A stretch of DNA of 64,000 nucleotides. Source: CAZPWF01 sp964610775 (GTDB taxonomy: Bacteria; Patescibacteriota; Saccharimonadia; Saccharimonadales; JACQNP01). The stretch's first letter is position 1; each line of letters begins with the position of its first letter. A program made the translations under genes and the position numbers. A model generated the notes under the pieces. It was not told the DNA's origin. It made no database searches and saw only the letters and a program-made list of their open reading frames with translations. Location: NCBI GenBank assembly GCA_964610775.1, contig CAZSZC010000003.1, positions 1-64,000 of the forward strand, given 5' to 3'. Of this stretch, positions 41,954-50,775 are shown piece by piece.

Positions 41954-42874
41954 TTAAAATGGTCGTTCGCCGCGCTCAATCTTTTTGCGGAGCATTCGTA
42001 GTTCGTACTTCTTGCCAAGCCAGAAAGTAGATATAACAAAAGGTATGGTAAGCGCGGCTGGCTGCCAAAGAATCTTGGTCTTAGGGGTAGTTGAGCCGCC
42101 GCCACTATTATCTTGCCCAGCATTTTGGCCCTTATTAGTGCCGTTGTTATCCTGACTAAGTGGCCCATTAGCTATACCGACTAGTTGCAAATAGGCTACA
42201 CCCCCGTCTTTATCGGTGGCTTTAATCACGATGTTGTATACACCAGGGGAATCATAGATATGTTTTATATTAAATGTACCTGGGTATTGCTGACTAATTA
42301 GATCCGGGGTTACGCCATCACCCCAGTCGACACTAATTGCATAGGGTCCAATTCCGCCAGATAAAATTATTGGCCAAATTAGTTCCTCTTTTGGGTTTGC
42401 GCCACGCTTGGCGTAGTTACTGGTAAGAGTAACTTTAGATGCCGCCCCTTTTGCATTATCAGTAAAGCTAACATTTACTTTGTTTGAATCAGGTCCCGCC
42501 TGATCAAGAGCGTCATAGACTCGTGCAACCAGTTCGTTCTGCCCACCAAATAAATCAATAATAATTGAGAAGCTGCCGTTTTTACATATAACAGAACCTG
42601 CGAAGACATTGTTCTTGAATAGTTTTATCAATAATTCATTGGGGCAAATACCCGAAACGGTTACAGGATTAGTTGTAAAGACTTGGCCATCACGCGGCAA
42701 GCTAATAGTTGCCCCCTGGCTAGGCGGCGGTGAAGGTAGTCTACCCTCTATTCCAACTGCACCGGAATCTTGCGCTGCCCTAGCGGGGCTATAAATATAT
42801 AAAGACCCTACTATTCCCCCCGCTATTGCCACTATTGCGACAACAATAAATGTTTTTACCATTCTCTTGAACAC
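41954..42874 (-). CDS. Exported PKD-domain-like surface protein with C-terminal anchor
   Basis: This 306-residue protein has an N-terminal signal/anchor helix (TFIVVAIVAIAGGIVGSLYIY), two Ig/PKD-like beta regions and a C-terminal hydrophobic segment followed by basic residues. The first beta region is ATISLPRDGQVFTTNPVTVSG; the second runs VTLTSNYAKRG to KHIYDSPGVYNIVIKATDKD, a classic PKD end. The tail WQPAALTIPFVISTFWLGKK precedes the basic residues. The layout suggests surface display with both ends near the membrane. The start is GTG, 6 nt after TATGAT (42881-42886). It is the first of the surface-protein genes reading from mnmA. Confidence 0.75.
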   Translation of the reverse strand: MFKRMVKTFIVVAIVAIAGGIVGSLYIYSPARAAQDSGAVGIEGRLPSPPPSQGATISLPRDGQVFTTNPVTVSGICPNELLIKLFKNNVFAGSVICKNGSFSIIIDLFGGQNELVARVYDALDQAGPDSNKVNVSFTDNAKGAASKVTLTSNYAKRGANPKEELIWPIILSGGIGPYAISVDWGDGVTPDLISQQYPGTFNIKHIYDSPGVYNIVIKATDKDGGVAYLQLVGIANGPLSQDNNGTNKGQNAGQDNSGGGSTTPKTKILWQPAALTIPFVISTFWLGKKYELRMLRKKIERGERPF

Positions 42875-42880
42875 GATACC

Positions 42881-42886
42881 ATCATA
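42881..42886 (-). promoter_or_regulatory. -10 box, leaderless GTG start of the PKD protein
   Basis: TATGAT ends 6 nt before the GTG at 42874. Confidence 0.5.
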
Positions 42887-42921
42887 CTAGCATAAAAAGC
42901 TTAACCATGACACGTGATTAA

Positions 42922-42956
42922 ATCTAAAACCACCCTTGGTTTGGGTGGTTTTAGAT
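42922..42956. terminator. Strong terminator between surface-protein genes
   Basis: A perfect 14-bp stem ATCTAAAACCACCC/GGGTGGTTTTAGAT with a 7-nt loop ends transcription of the gene at 42972-43943. It is followed on the minus strand by only a short A/T stretch; the T-rich arm is internal. Confidence 0.7.
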
Positions 42957-42971
42957 CAGTCTATTTTTTGA

Positions 42972-43943
42972 CTATTTTTTTCTCTTCTTTGGATGTGCAA
43001 ACTTCTTGCGGTAGATAATTACCCCACCTAGTACTATAAGTACAATCACAGCTGCAATAACTGCTAACAGCCAAACTGGAATGTACCAGAAAGATACTGA
43101 TTGAGTAATAACTTCACCACCACGACCGTAAGATATGTTGGCAAGAACTGTATAGCGGCCTGGCCTGCTTACATTATGAATAGCGTCTTTAAATGTTCGT
43201 GTACTATTCGGCAGTATGTTAGCCTTCGGGTCAGTATTATTTAATTCATAAGAATAAACTTCACCACCGCCAATTCCACCACTTACACTTACCCGACCAA
43301 ATGGCTTAGAAAAACCATTACCGTTGTTCTTGATTTCAATAGCAACCTGATTAGGCGATTTGGTAAAGAAGGTTCCGGTCTTATCTCCTTGAGAAACCTT
43401 CATACTATTAATCTGAATCTGTTCAGTTATATTGCCAGGCACCTCAATCAAAACAAGTGTACCTACACTAGCTGTCAAGGCAACATTACCCTGATCATTC
43501 TTCTGATTTAGTGGTACGGCTGTATATCGAATCACACCATAATATGCTCCAGGAGCAGTGCCGACAGGGATATTAACACCCAGTTCAACGTTTTTCTTTT
43601 CTTCCTTTACCATAGGGAAGTTTGTAGCATTGGTTATGAATTTTCTGATACTTGTTGGGCTATCTTGTTGACTATCGGGCAGTAATTTTGGCTCACCTGT
43701 TATTCCGTCAGACTCAAAATCGTTAATTGTAACTTTAGCTTCTATATCTGTTCCGGATACATTTTGAATAGACAATCGTATTGTGTCAGACTTGCCTGGC
43801 TCAACCTGTAATTCTGCTCGTGTTGGAGAAATATTAAGCCCACTGCTCCCCTTTTGCTCTTGCGCCAAAACTGGCAGCTGAAATAGACCTGCGGACAACA
43901 CTATAATACTAACTAGTGACGCCACTCGTTTAATAAATTGCAT
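42972..43943 (-). CDS. Exported DUF916-like surface protein
   Basis: This 323-residue protein has a clear signal peptide (VASLVSIIVLSAGLFQLPVLAQ), a first Ig-like domain (GLNISPTRAELQVEPGKSDT), and a second beta domain (AYYGVIRYTAVPL). A C-terminal membrane helix (VWLLAVIAAVIVLIVLGGVI) with a Lys-rich tail ends it. The layout matches DUF916/WxL-interacting proteins of Gram-positive bacteria, which hold other surface proteins. The start has an AGGAGGG ribosome site. Downstream lies the strong terminator at 42922-42956. Confidence 0.75.
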   Translation of the reverse strand: MQFIKRVASLVSIIVLSAGLFQLPVLAQEQKGSSGLNISPTRAELQVEPGKSDTIRLSIQNVSGTDIEAKVTINDFESDGITGEPKLLPDSQQDSPTSIRKFITNATNFPMVKEEKKNVELGVNIPVGTAPGAYYGVIRYTAVPLNQKNDQGNVALTASVGTLVLIEVPGNITEQIQINSMKVSQGDKTGTFFTKSPNQVAIEIKNNGNGFSKPFGRVSVSGGIGGGEVYSYELNNTDPKANILPNSTRTFKDAIHNVSRPGRYTVLANISYGRGGEVITQSVSFWYIPVWLLAVIAAVIVLIVLGGVIIYRKKFAHPKKRKK

Positions 43944-44017
43944 TCGTATTCACCCTCCTAAAGATTTGTATTACTAACCTTAAGTTTTATTATATCAAGA
44001 GTATTGCAAATGCAAAA

Positions 44018-45070
44018 TTAAAATGATGCTGTTGCGATAAATGTGAACGTCGAACTATAAATACCAGATGGCTGAGCTTGAGACACGTTGACTAAGTAGC
44101 TCACGGTCATGATATTAAAATCAGTGGGTAGCGGTGAATTAGCCATGGTAGCGCCACTATCCAATGCAAACTGATTCGGCGTGCTATATGGTGGAACTGG
44201 GGACAATGTACCAACGCCGGTTGGGTCTTGTCCAACTGTAGGATTAGAATTTCCTCGTAAATTAATACCAAACTGACTAGTGCCAAGTTGATTACTTGTA
44301 GGGTTGGGTGATGATGGAATTATATTATTACCTGAGGTCATAGTTAGTCCAATCATAGCTACCGAGAATCCTGTAACATCGTTGGTCGCCCCAGAAAACT
44401 GTGAAGTAGCGGTATTACTAGATGTCCTAGACAGATCACCCATCTCTATTACATTTCCTTGACCAGTACAGTTTGGCCCTATAATTATTCCAACGCAGAA
44501 AGTAAGGTATGGTGGCACATAACCCACAGCACCCAAGCCATTAGCAGTAGTAGTATTAAACACCACTGCACCATTATCGGTAGCCGCACCTGAGGCAGAA
44601 CCATTTGTATAGGTACTTATCCTAACAAAGACTGTCTCTTTTGCCGTGCTCGGATTAACTACGTTATCAAATCGGTAAGAAGAAGCCGTTGATAATACGC
44701 CGACTAGCGGCCTAGTCATGACTATCTTATTAGCGCTGGAAAGCCCCCCGTTAATACTGAAGCCTGTTACTCCTGTTTGAGCGGCTAAAGTAGCGCCACT
44801 GAGAGACAAACCAACTGGAGCTGTGCAAGGCAATGCTAGTAGCGGGCTATTAGTACAGTACTCGAAAGCAACCGAACCAATTATGCCTGCGGTTGGATTC
44901 GTATATTTTATAGTGTGGCTCGCCACGTCGCTCGGCACTGACGTGCTAATCAATATGGATCTATTTGATACCTGAGCGGCCTGGCCAGTAACACTAAAAA
45001 GCAGTAATGGCACCACACTGAGTAGTGCCATTACTGAGATATATGCTAATCGTAAGCGTCTTTTTTGCAT
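44018..45070 (-). CDS. Exported beta-rich surface protein, tandem family member 1
   Basis: This 350-residue protein has a signal peptide (LAYISVMALLSVVPLLLFSV). It shares motifs with the next genes upstream: NRSILISTSVPS near the N-terminus, a CTAPVGL cysteine motif, FCVG in the middle, QFGINLRGNSNPTVGQDP, and the C-terminal ending TFIATASF. It is Thr/Ser/Gly-rich, with predicted beta strands and few charges, as in self-assembling or fibre-forming secreted proteins. No sortase motif or anchor is seen. It is the most diverged of three clearly related neighbours. Confidence 0.7.
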   Translation of the reverse strand: MQKRRLRLAYISVMALLSVVPLLLFSVTGQAAQVSNRSILISTSVPSDVASHTIKYTNPTAGIIGSVAFEYCTNSPLLALPCTAPVGLSLSGATLAAQTGVTGFSINGGLSSANKIVMTRPLVGVLSTASSYRFDNVVNPSTAKETVFVRISTYTNGSASGAATDNGAVVFNTTTANGLGAVGYVPPYLTFCVGIIIGPNCTGQGNVIEMGDLSRTSSNTATSQFSGATNDVTGFSVAMIGLTMTSGNNIIPSSPNPTSNQLGTSQFGINLRGNSNPTVGQDPTGVGTLSPVPPYSTPNQFALDSGATMANSPLPTDFNIMTVSYLVNVSQAQPSGIYSSTFTFIATASF

Positions 45071-45134
45071 GGTAGCTTGTATATATCTTCTTAGTTTATA
45101 TTAGACTCTTTAACCTAAAACTATGTAGTTAACT

Positions 45135-46292
45135 TTAATACGTAGCTGTAGCAACGTATGTTGATGTAACAGAATATGAACCGGTTGGGGTTGTTACACC
45201 TGCGACTGCTGCGAATCGAAGCAGAAGCATTTCGTCATCGACCACACGGTTTTCTGGTTGTGCACCGCCAGCAGAACTTGCTAGTCGGTCAAATGTACCN
45301 NNNNNNNNNNNNNNNNNNNNNNNNNNNNNNNNNNNNNNNNNNNNNNNNNNNNNNNNNNNNNNNNNNNNNNNNNNNNNNNNNNNNNNNNNNNNNNNNNNNA
45401 CACGTAGGGCACCTAGGTGGTTTGTACCAGAACCAGCTTGTTCGGCGAAGTAATCAATCACAACACCGTTAGCTGCGTTAGTACGAACCATGGCACCACC
45501 ATTAACGTTGTTGCCACCGTTAGTGGCTGCGACTGGGGAAACAGCACCTGAAGAATCTACGACACCAAGGTCAACCGTTGTTCCAGTCATAGCTGCACAA
45601 GTTGCAGGAGCTGAGCCACCGTTGGTAATAGTACCAACACAGAAGGCTAGCTGTTCCTGAACACGAGCATTAACTGTAAGTTGACTAGCTGTGCTCATAG
45701 CTACACCACCAGCATCTACAGTTGACGCAGGTGCGTTGTTAGAACCAGTTCCCGTTGAGTCATATGGGTCAGCATCTGTGTCAACGGCATATGTCAAAAT
45801 ACGAGCATAGAATGTTCCATTTGTTGAAGGGTTGGTGATACCATTTGCGCCACCGTTACCAAGTTTGAAACTTACGGCAGTACCAGCTGAAACACTTCCA
45901 CCAGAAGCATTCTTAATGACCACTTTGTTAGTAATACTTTCGGTGGTATCGACAGTAAATCCTGTTATACCAACTTGAGTGTTGAGGTTTAGGTTGGCAT
46001 CATCTGTATCGAGGCCAGTTGGTGCAGTACAAACTGTACCAATTAGTGGGCTTGTACAAAAGTCCACAATAATGGCTTGTATTGGACCGGTCGTGGCTGG
46101 CTTGAATGATACTGTATAGACAGCATCGGCTTTACTTACGACTGAGCTACTGAGCGTAATGCTACGTTCTGTCATTTGTGCGTAGGCTGAAGAGCGTCTG
46201 CTCAACAGAATCGGCACAAGACTAGCCGCAACTAATACACCAGCAGCAACTAGCGCTAGTGCTCTTTTAGAAAGAGCATGTGAGTTAGTCAT
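45135..46292 (-). CDS. Exported beta-rich surface protein, tandem family member 2 (contains N gap)
   Basis: 385 residues are inferred with 100 N at 45300-45399. It has a signal peptide (LALVAAGVLVAASLVPILL), then RSITLSSSVVSKADAVYTVS, two cysteine pairs (FCTSPLIGTVCTAPTGL and FCVGTITNGGSAPATC), and the C-terminal ending TYVATATY. It is highly similar to the gene at 46469-47752, and near identical over stretches such as 45400-45660. Comparison with that copy suggests the gap really hides about 220 nt, which would make this protein ~425 residues. It has an AAGGAG ribosome site. Confidence 0.75.
   Translation of the reverse strand: MTNSHALSKRALALVAAGVLVAASLVPILLSRRSSAYAQMTERSITLSSSVVSKADAVYTVSFKPATTGPIQAIIVDFCTSPLIGTVCTAPTGLDTDDANLNLNTQVGITGFTVDTTESITNKVVIKNASGGSVSAGTAVSFKLGNGGANGITNPSTNGTFYARILTYAVDTDADPYDSTGTGSNNAPASTVDAGGVAMSTASQLTVNARVQEQLAFCVGTITNGGSAPATCAAMTGTTVDLGVVDSSGAVSPVAATNGGNNVNGGAMVRTNAANGVVIDYFAEQAGSGTNHLGALRXXXXXXXXXXXXXXXXXXXXXXXXXXXXXXXXXXGTFDRLASSAGGAQPENRVVDDEMLLLRFAAVAGVTTPTGSYSVTSTYVATATY
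45300..45399. other. Scaffold gap of 100 N inside a duplicated gene
   Basis: The gap falls exactly where the gene and its neighbour at 46469-47752 are most alike. The corresponding segment of the neighbour (46634-46853) is 220 nt, so the 100 N is a placeholder and not a true length. Confidence 0.85.
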
Positions 46293-46418
46293 GTTTTCTC
46301 CTTAATTGATTTGTAGTTTTTGTTTTAGGTTAATTTGTCCCAAGTACCTTATACCATAAGGATTATCAATCATGCAAGCTATTTATCCACAGTCTATCAA
46401 GAGAAATCATATATAGCT

Positions 46419-46449
46419 AAAACACGACCCATAATGCGGGTCGTGTTTT
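46419..46449. terminator. Terminator between the two near-identical surface genes
   Basis: A perfect 12-bp stem AAAACACGACCC/GGGTCGTGTTTT with a 7-nt loop lies 20 nt after the stop of the gene at 46469-47752. Confidence 0.75.
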
Positions 46450-46468
46450 ATTGCGAGAGTTAACTTAC

Positions 46469-47752
46469 TTAGAACGTAGGAGTTGCAACGTAAGTTGATG
46501 TAACTGTGTATTGTCCAGTTGGTGTAGTGACAGCGGATACTGCTGCGAATCGAAGCAGAAGCATTTCGTCATCGACCACACGGTTTTCTGGTTGTGCACC
46601 GCCAGCAGAACTTGCTAGTCGGTCAAATGTACCAGTTTCGTCCCAAGCGAAGCCGCCAGATAGTGTTCCATCACCGTCGTACTGACCATCACGTACTAAG
46701 TTAGCAGTTGGGGTTGTGCTTGAGGTTGTATCGATAGATGAGGCAGTCATACCAAAATCTTCGGTACTAGCTGAGAAAGCTGTTTGAGTTGTACCGGCAC
46801 TTGTAAAACATTGGTCAGTAGCCACTGTACCAGCGTTACAGGTTGCACCAGATACACGTAGGGCACCTAGGTGGTTTGTACCAGAACCAGCTTGTTCGGC
46901 GAAGTAGTCAATAACAACTCCAAGTGATGCGTTAGTACGAACCATGGCGCCACCATTAACGTTGTTGCCAGCGTTAGCCGTGGCTACCGGAGAAATAGCA
47001 CCTGAAGAATCTACGACACCAAGATCGACACTAGTTCCAGTCATTGCTGCACAAGTTGCAGGAGCTGAGCCACCGTTGGTAATAGTACCAACACAGAAGG
47101 CTAGTTGTTCCTGAACACGAGCAGTCACGGTCAGTTGACTAGCCGTACTCATCGCTACACCACCAGCATCTACAGTGGCAGCAGGTGGGTTATTAGAACC
47201 CGTTGAGCTTGAGTCATAGGTGTCACCAGCAGTGTCAGTTGCGTACGTAAGTATACGTGCATAAAATGTTCCATTTGTTGAAGGGTTGGTGATACCGTTA
47301 GCACCACCGTTACCTAGAGTAAAGCCAACAGTGGTACCAGCTGAAATACTTCCACCAGAAGCATTCTGAATCTGAACCTTATTGGTTGAGCTGTTAGTGG
47401 TATCAACAGTCCAGGTAGCTGAAATACCGACTAATGTGTTGATGTTTAGGTTTGTCTTATCGACATCCAGACCAGTTGGGGCGGTACAAACAGTACCAAT
47501 GAGTGGGCTTGTACAAAAGTCCACGATAATACCACGAATGTTACCAGTCGATGCAGCCTTAAAGCTAACTGCATAGGTTGCGTCAACTTTGCTCACTACC
47601 GAGCTGCTTAATGTTATTTTGCGATCTGTTAATTGTGTCCACGCTGCCGCCTTATTGGATCGCAACAATACCGGCAAAACCATTGCTGCCACAAATGCAA
47701 AAACAATTGTCAATAGCAGCACTCTGCGCGAATACAAGCTTTTATGTGTCAT
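46469..47752 (-). CDS. Exported beta-rich surface protein, tandem family member 3
   Basis: This 427-residue protein is the complete relative of the gapped gene downstream. It has a signal peptide (VLLLTIVFAFVAAMVLPVLL), DRKITLSSSVVSKVDATYAV, the same two cysteine pairs, a central region FAEQAGSGTNHLGALR, an Asp-rich segment DGQYDGDGTLSGGFAWDE, and the ending TYVATPTF. It is Ala/Thr/Gly-rich with almost no Lys or Arg after the signal peptide. It has its own terminator (46419-46449), so the copies are expressed separately. It is probably an abundant extracellular or cell-surface structural protein; the function is unproven. Confidence 0.75.
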   Translation of the reverse strand: MTHKSLYSRRVLLLTIVFAFVAAMVLPVLLRSNKAAAWTQLTDRKITLSSSVVSKVDATYAVSFKAASTGNIRGIIVDFCTSPLIGTVCTAPTGLDVDKTNLNINTLVGISATWTVDTTNSSTNKVQIQNASGGSISAGTTVGFTLGNGGANGITNPSTNGTFYARILTYATDTAGDTYDSSSTGSNNPPAATVDAGGVAMSTASQLTVTARVQEQLAFCVGTITNGGSAPATCAAMTGTSVDLGVVDSSGAISPVATANAGNNVNGGAMVRTNASLGVVIDYFAEQAGSGTNHLGALRVSGATCNAGTVATDQCFTSAGTTQTAFSASTEDFGMTASSIDTTSSTTPTANLVRDGQYDGDGTLSGGFAWDETGTFDRLASSAGGAQPENRVVDDEMLLLRFAAVSAVTTPTGQYTVTSTYVATPTF

Positions 47753-47856
47753 ATTACACTCTCTCTTTATTTTTTAATGTTTACCCCCTGTTTATACTAC
47801 GGTTAAACCACTAGCGCAATAGGTTTATCCACAGGTATCCCACATTTTTACCACAA

Positions 47857-48606
47857 TCAATATGTAGCAACGGCAACAAGGTCATGCTGCATGTCGTATT
47901 TGCCGGCTGGCGTGAACGGTGCAATATCGGCCACATAAGATATAGTATAGTCGGTACGCCCAGTTGCTTGATTGCCTGCCGTTTTCGCTGAACGTGCCAC
48001 TGTATCACCTACAACGTACTTAAACTGATTTGGCGTGTTATAGCCTGGTGCAGCTTCACCGTCTGCATAACTATTGCTAGGTATATTAACCGGATCAGAA
48101 CCTATGTTTGGACTGCTATTATCAACAAGGTTTATACCAAACTGTTCTACGCCAGTTGTTGGAGCAGCCGCGGTGCTCATGCCGTCAAGAACTGCACCGC
48201 TTTCGTTAGTTGGCGGCTGGCTCATTGTTTTGACGGAATAGGCACTCGATAAGTATGTACGGACGTAAAAAGAACCTGTTCCGGTAGCCGTAGTGGCCGT
48301 ATCCAGTAATCCTAGATCAACTGTGGATGCATTAACTACAAATTCCAGATAAGGTTGATTGGCTGTAATCAATCCAGCTTCGGCGTCATAATTTGGGCTA
48401 GAATAACTACCCACACCTAGCGAACCAGCCGAGCCCTGGGCTCGATAGTTAGCAGATGAAAGGTCATTCTCAGCACCAACCCCGAACTGATATTCGTCGA
48501 TTCTATAATTGGAAGAAGTTGACGACTGAGCATAGACTTCGCCACTAATGAGACATATAAAAAATAACCCCAAACCCAAAGACTTTAGTATTTGTTTTAT
48601 TCCCAT
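47857..48606 (-). CDS. Exported surface protein related to the tandem family
   Basis: This 249-residue protein has a signal peptide (KSLGLGLFFICLISGEVYAQ). It is shorter but shares features with the next three genes: VDLGLLD, EQFGINLVDNSSPNIGSDP (matching QFGINLRGNSNPTVGQDP in member 1), YNTPNQFKY, and the C-terminal DLVAVATY. It has no cysteines after the signal peptide. It appears to be a fourth, reduced member of the array. Confidence 0.65.
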   Translation of the reverse strand: MGIKQILKSLGLGLFFICLISGEVYAQSSTSSNYRIDEYQFGVGAENDLSSANYRAQGSAGSLGVGSYSSPNYDAEAGLITANQPYLEFVVNASTVDLGLLDTATTATGTGSFYVRTYLSSAYSVKTMSQPPTNESGAVLDGMSTAAAPTTGVEQFGINLVDNSSPNIGSDPVNIPSNSYADGEAAPGYNTPNQFKYVVGDTVARSAKTAGNQATGRTDYTISYVADIAPFTPAGKYDMQHDLVAVATY

Positions 48607-48632
48607 GTCTTTAATATGTTACCACAAGCAGC

Positions 48633-49325
48633 TTAGCGCGTTTGAAATGACTCGACAATGCCCCTAATTTGGTTATCATCCGGAGAGGCTGTTAAATTAC
48701 GATAGACAATTGAATAATTAGCAATGGTGCCATTTGGTCGTCTTAACTTCATCGGAACTTTATCTCCGACAATACCCACCGTTACTACGAAATTATTAGA
48801 TTCTGGGTTACATAAAAAGGTCACGTCACTAATTGTCACCATTTGTGGATTGCGATTACCGTTAGGGGGGACTTTTTTCTTGCATGGATCTGATAAAACA
48901 CCGGCAAACAATTTGTCACCCGATTCACTCTTAACCACTGGCAAAGCATATGTAATTTGCTTGTCATTATCTGGCTGATTAACGTAAATGATCACTTCGT
49001 GATCAACTATAGTGCTTCTATTGCTCCTATAAACGAATTTATTGGGCGTAGTTTCACCTTCTATGGCACGCCAGTTTGGGCCAGCCTGGAATTGGAAATA
49101 AGCAGTTCGAAAATACTGGATGGTTGGTGAATAGGTTGACTCAGTTGCAACTGTTGGCTTACTAGGACTTGCCGACCTTTTATTTTGTCGCCAACTATCA
49201 AATATGAAACCTGCCGCAACTAATCCAATAATCACGAAGAAAACAACGCTTATTTGAATAATCCGTTTTTTGTAGTGTCTTTTGTGATGATAGTTTACGT
49301 CGTGATAGTAATTCGACTTAGACAT
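48633..49325 (-). CDS. Single-pass membrane protein of unknown function
   Basis: 230 residues from ATG 49325. This start is preferred to a codon ten residues upstream because AGAGGTGG precedes it. The N-terminus is short and His/Lys/Tyr-rich (NYYHDVNYHHKRHYKKR), followed by a membrane helix (IIQISVVFFVIIGLVAAGFIF) and an extracytoplasmic domain with beta strands (YFQFQAGPNWRAIEGE) and one cysteine pair region (DPCKKK and FLCNPES). It is upstream of the surface array on the same strand. No family is recognised. Confidence 0.65.
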   Translation of the reverse strand: MSKSNYYHDVNYHHKRHYKKRIIQISVVFFVIIGLVAAGFIFDSWRQNKRSASPSKPTVATESTYSPTIQYFRTAYFQFQAGPNWRAIEGETTPNKFVYRSNRSTIVDHEVIIYVNQPDNDKQITYALPVVKSESGDKLFAGVLSDPCKKKVPPNGNRNPQMVTISDVTFLCNPESNNFVVTVGIVGDKVPMKLRRPNGTIANYSIVYRNLTASPDDNQIRGIVESFQTR

Positions 49326-49415
49326 GGCCACCTCTTTGCCTATCCATACTTTCACAGTATGTCAAATAGTGGTTAAAAAAACAATTTTACTTATGCTTTT
49401 TCTAATAAACGTAGT

Positions 49416-50420
49416 ATGATTAAAACTGAAATTAGAAACAAGAAGAGTTCGGGGGGCATGGAAAACACGCCACAAGAAAGTAATGAGCTAGATACCCTGG
49501 AAGATCCAGGTACCGTTGTTGAGGGCGCTAACAATAACCCAAACGACAATAAGCCTGAAAAAAAGAAAGTCAGTCTAGCAAAAAGGGTGCAAGGGCTCAT
49601 TTCGCACCTAAATATCTATTTGCTTTTGTTCATATTAATACTGGTTGTTACAGGTGCAATTATTTTTATAGGCATACAACGCAACAAGAAAGCTGACGTA
49701 TCCACAACAATTAGCACTCAGCCACTCACTAAGGAAACTCTAGAGCAACTGAAGGGTAGTGAAGCCAAAGTTGGTGATCCCAAACAGACACTTAGCATAG
49801 AATCAAACGCTATTTTTACAGGTAAAGTGCTGTTTCGCGACAGTATAGACGTTGCCGGCACAATAAAGGTAGGTGGGGCATTAAGCCTGCCAGGTATTAC
49901 CGTTTCTGGTCAGAGTAATTTTGATCAAATACAAGCTAACAAGCTATCGATCGCCGGCGATCTAAATGTCCAGGGTCAGACAACTATACAAAAGAATCTG
50001 ACCGTAAGTGGAGGCGCATCTTTCGGCGGAGCAATTTCGGCACCTATAGTCGCCGCACAAGGTTTACAGCTAAGCGGTGATCTTCAGTTCACTAGACATA
50101 TAGACGCCGGTGGTGGCACTCCGGGCAAATCCAATGGCTCAGCTCTTGGTGGTGGTGGTACTAGCTCTATAAGTGGCACCGATACGGCTGGTACAGTCAC
50201 CATAAACACTGGTGGTGGCCCAGGGCCTGGCTGCTTCGCAACTATCACGTTCACTCAAAGATTTAGCGGAACCCCGCATGTGGTAGTAACACCCGTGGGC
50301 TCGGCAGCTGCCGGACTAAACTTTTATGTCAATCGCTCCAGTGGAGACTTTAGTATTTGTACCACCAACAGCGCACCAGGTGGGCAATCCTTTAGTTTCG
50401 ATTATATTGTCATGGACTAG
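49416..50420 (+). CDS. Membrane-anchored fibre-like surface protein
   Basis: The protein is 334 residues from ATG 49416; ATG 49458 is an alternative and would suit the TATGAT at 49414-49419 acting as a -10. An acidic N-terminus precedes a membrane helix (IYLLLFILILVVTGAIIFIG). Next comes a repetitive beta region of GxLSLxGxTVSG-like units (about 110-220), as in trimeric fibres or bactofilin-like helices. A glycine-rich linker and a C-terminal beta domain (CFATITFTQRFSGTPHVVVT) similar to phage tail-fibre heads end the protein. It is the only plus-strand gene in this part. It probably projects from the cell; the role is unknown. Confidence 0.65.
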   Translation: MIKTEIRNKKSSGGMENTPQESNELDTLEDPGTVVEGANNNPNDNKPEKKKVSLAKRVQGLISHLNIYLLLFILILVVTGAIIFIGIQRNKKADVSTTISTQPLTKETLEQLKGSEAKVGDPKQTLSIESNAIFTGKVLFRDSIDVAGTIKVGGALSLPGITVSGQSNFDQIQANKLSIAGDLNVQGQTTIQKNLTVSGGASFGGAISAPIVAAQGLQLSGDLQFTRHIDAGGGTPGKSNGSALGGGGTSSISGTDTAGTVTINTGGGPGPGCFATITFTQRFSGTPHVVVTPVGSAAAGLNFYVNRSSGDFSICTTNSAPGGQSFSFDYIVMD

Positions 50421-50427
50421 TGCGGAA

Positions 50428-50757
50428 TTATACATCTAAAAAGACTACTACATCATCTGCCTTGACATGCATGATGCCGCGCATAATCTTGAACTTCTCT
50501 TCTGCTTGATCTGTCCGAACAATCACTTCACCCTGGTTTATAAGAGTCATGAAATTATGGTGTCTTGGCAAGATATCAAAAGGACCAGTTTCGTTAACCG
50601 CTGAAATACTAGTTGCTATACCGTCAAAGTACACCTTGAATGGTGCATAAACCTTCACATGCATATGATCAGCATCACCTGTATCAACTTTGATTTCTGG
50701 CTTTTTTGACGCTTCGTCTTGTGTTTGATCTGTCGATGTAGTCGTATCTTCGGGCAT
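50428..50757 (-). CDS. atpC: F1-type ATPase epsilon-like subunit (short)
   Basis: This 109-residue protein has an acidic disordered N-terminus (~35 residues), then the epsilon beta-sandwich: MHVKVYAPFKVYFDGIATSI, GPFDILPRHHNFMTLINQG (the conserved G-x-x-x-I/L-L-P-x-H pattern), ending VKADDVVVFLDV. The C-terminal two-helix domain, which inhibits ATP hydrolysis in E. coli, is absent. It is the last gene of the ATPase operon, 18 nt after atpD. Confidence 0.88.
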   Translation of the reverse strand: MPEDTTTSTDQTQDEASKKPEIKVDTGDADHMHVKVYAPFKVYFDGIATSISAVNETGPFDILPRHHNFMTLINQGEVIVRTDQAEEKFKIMRGIMHVKADDVVVFLDV

Positions 50758-50775
50758 AACTTAATCCGATCTAAT

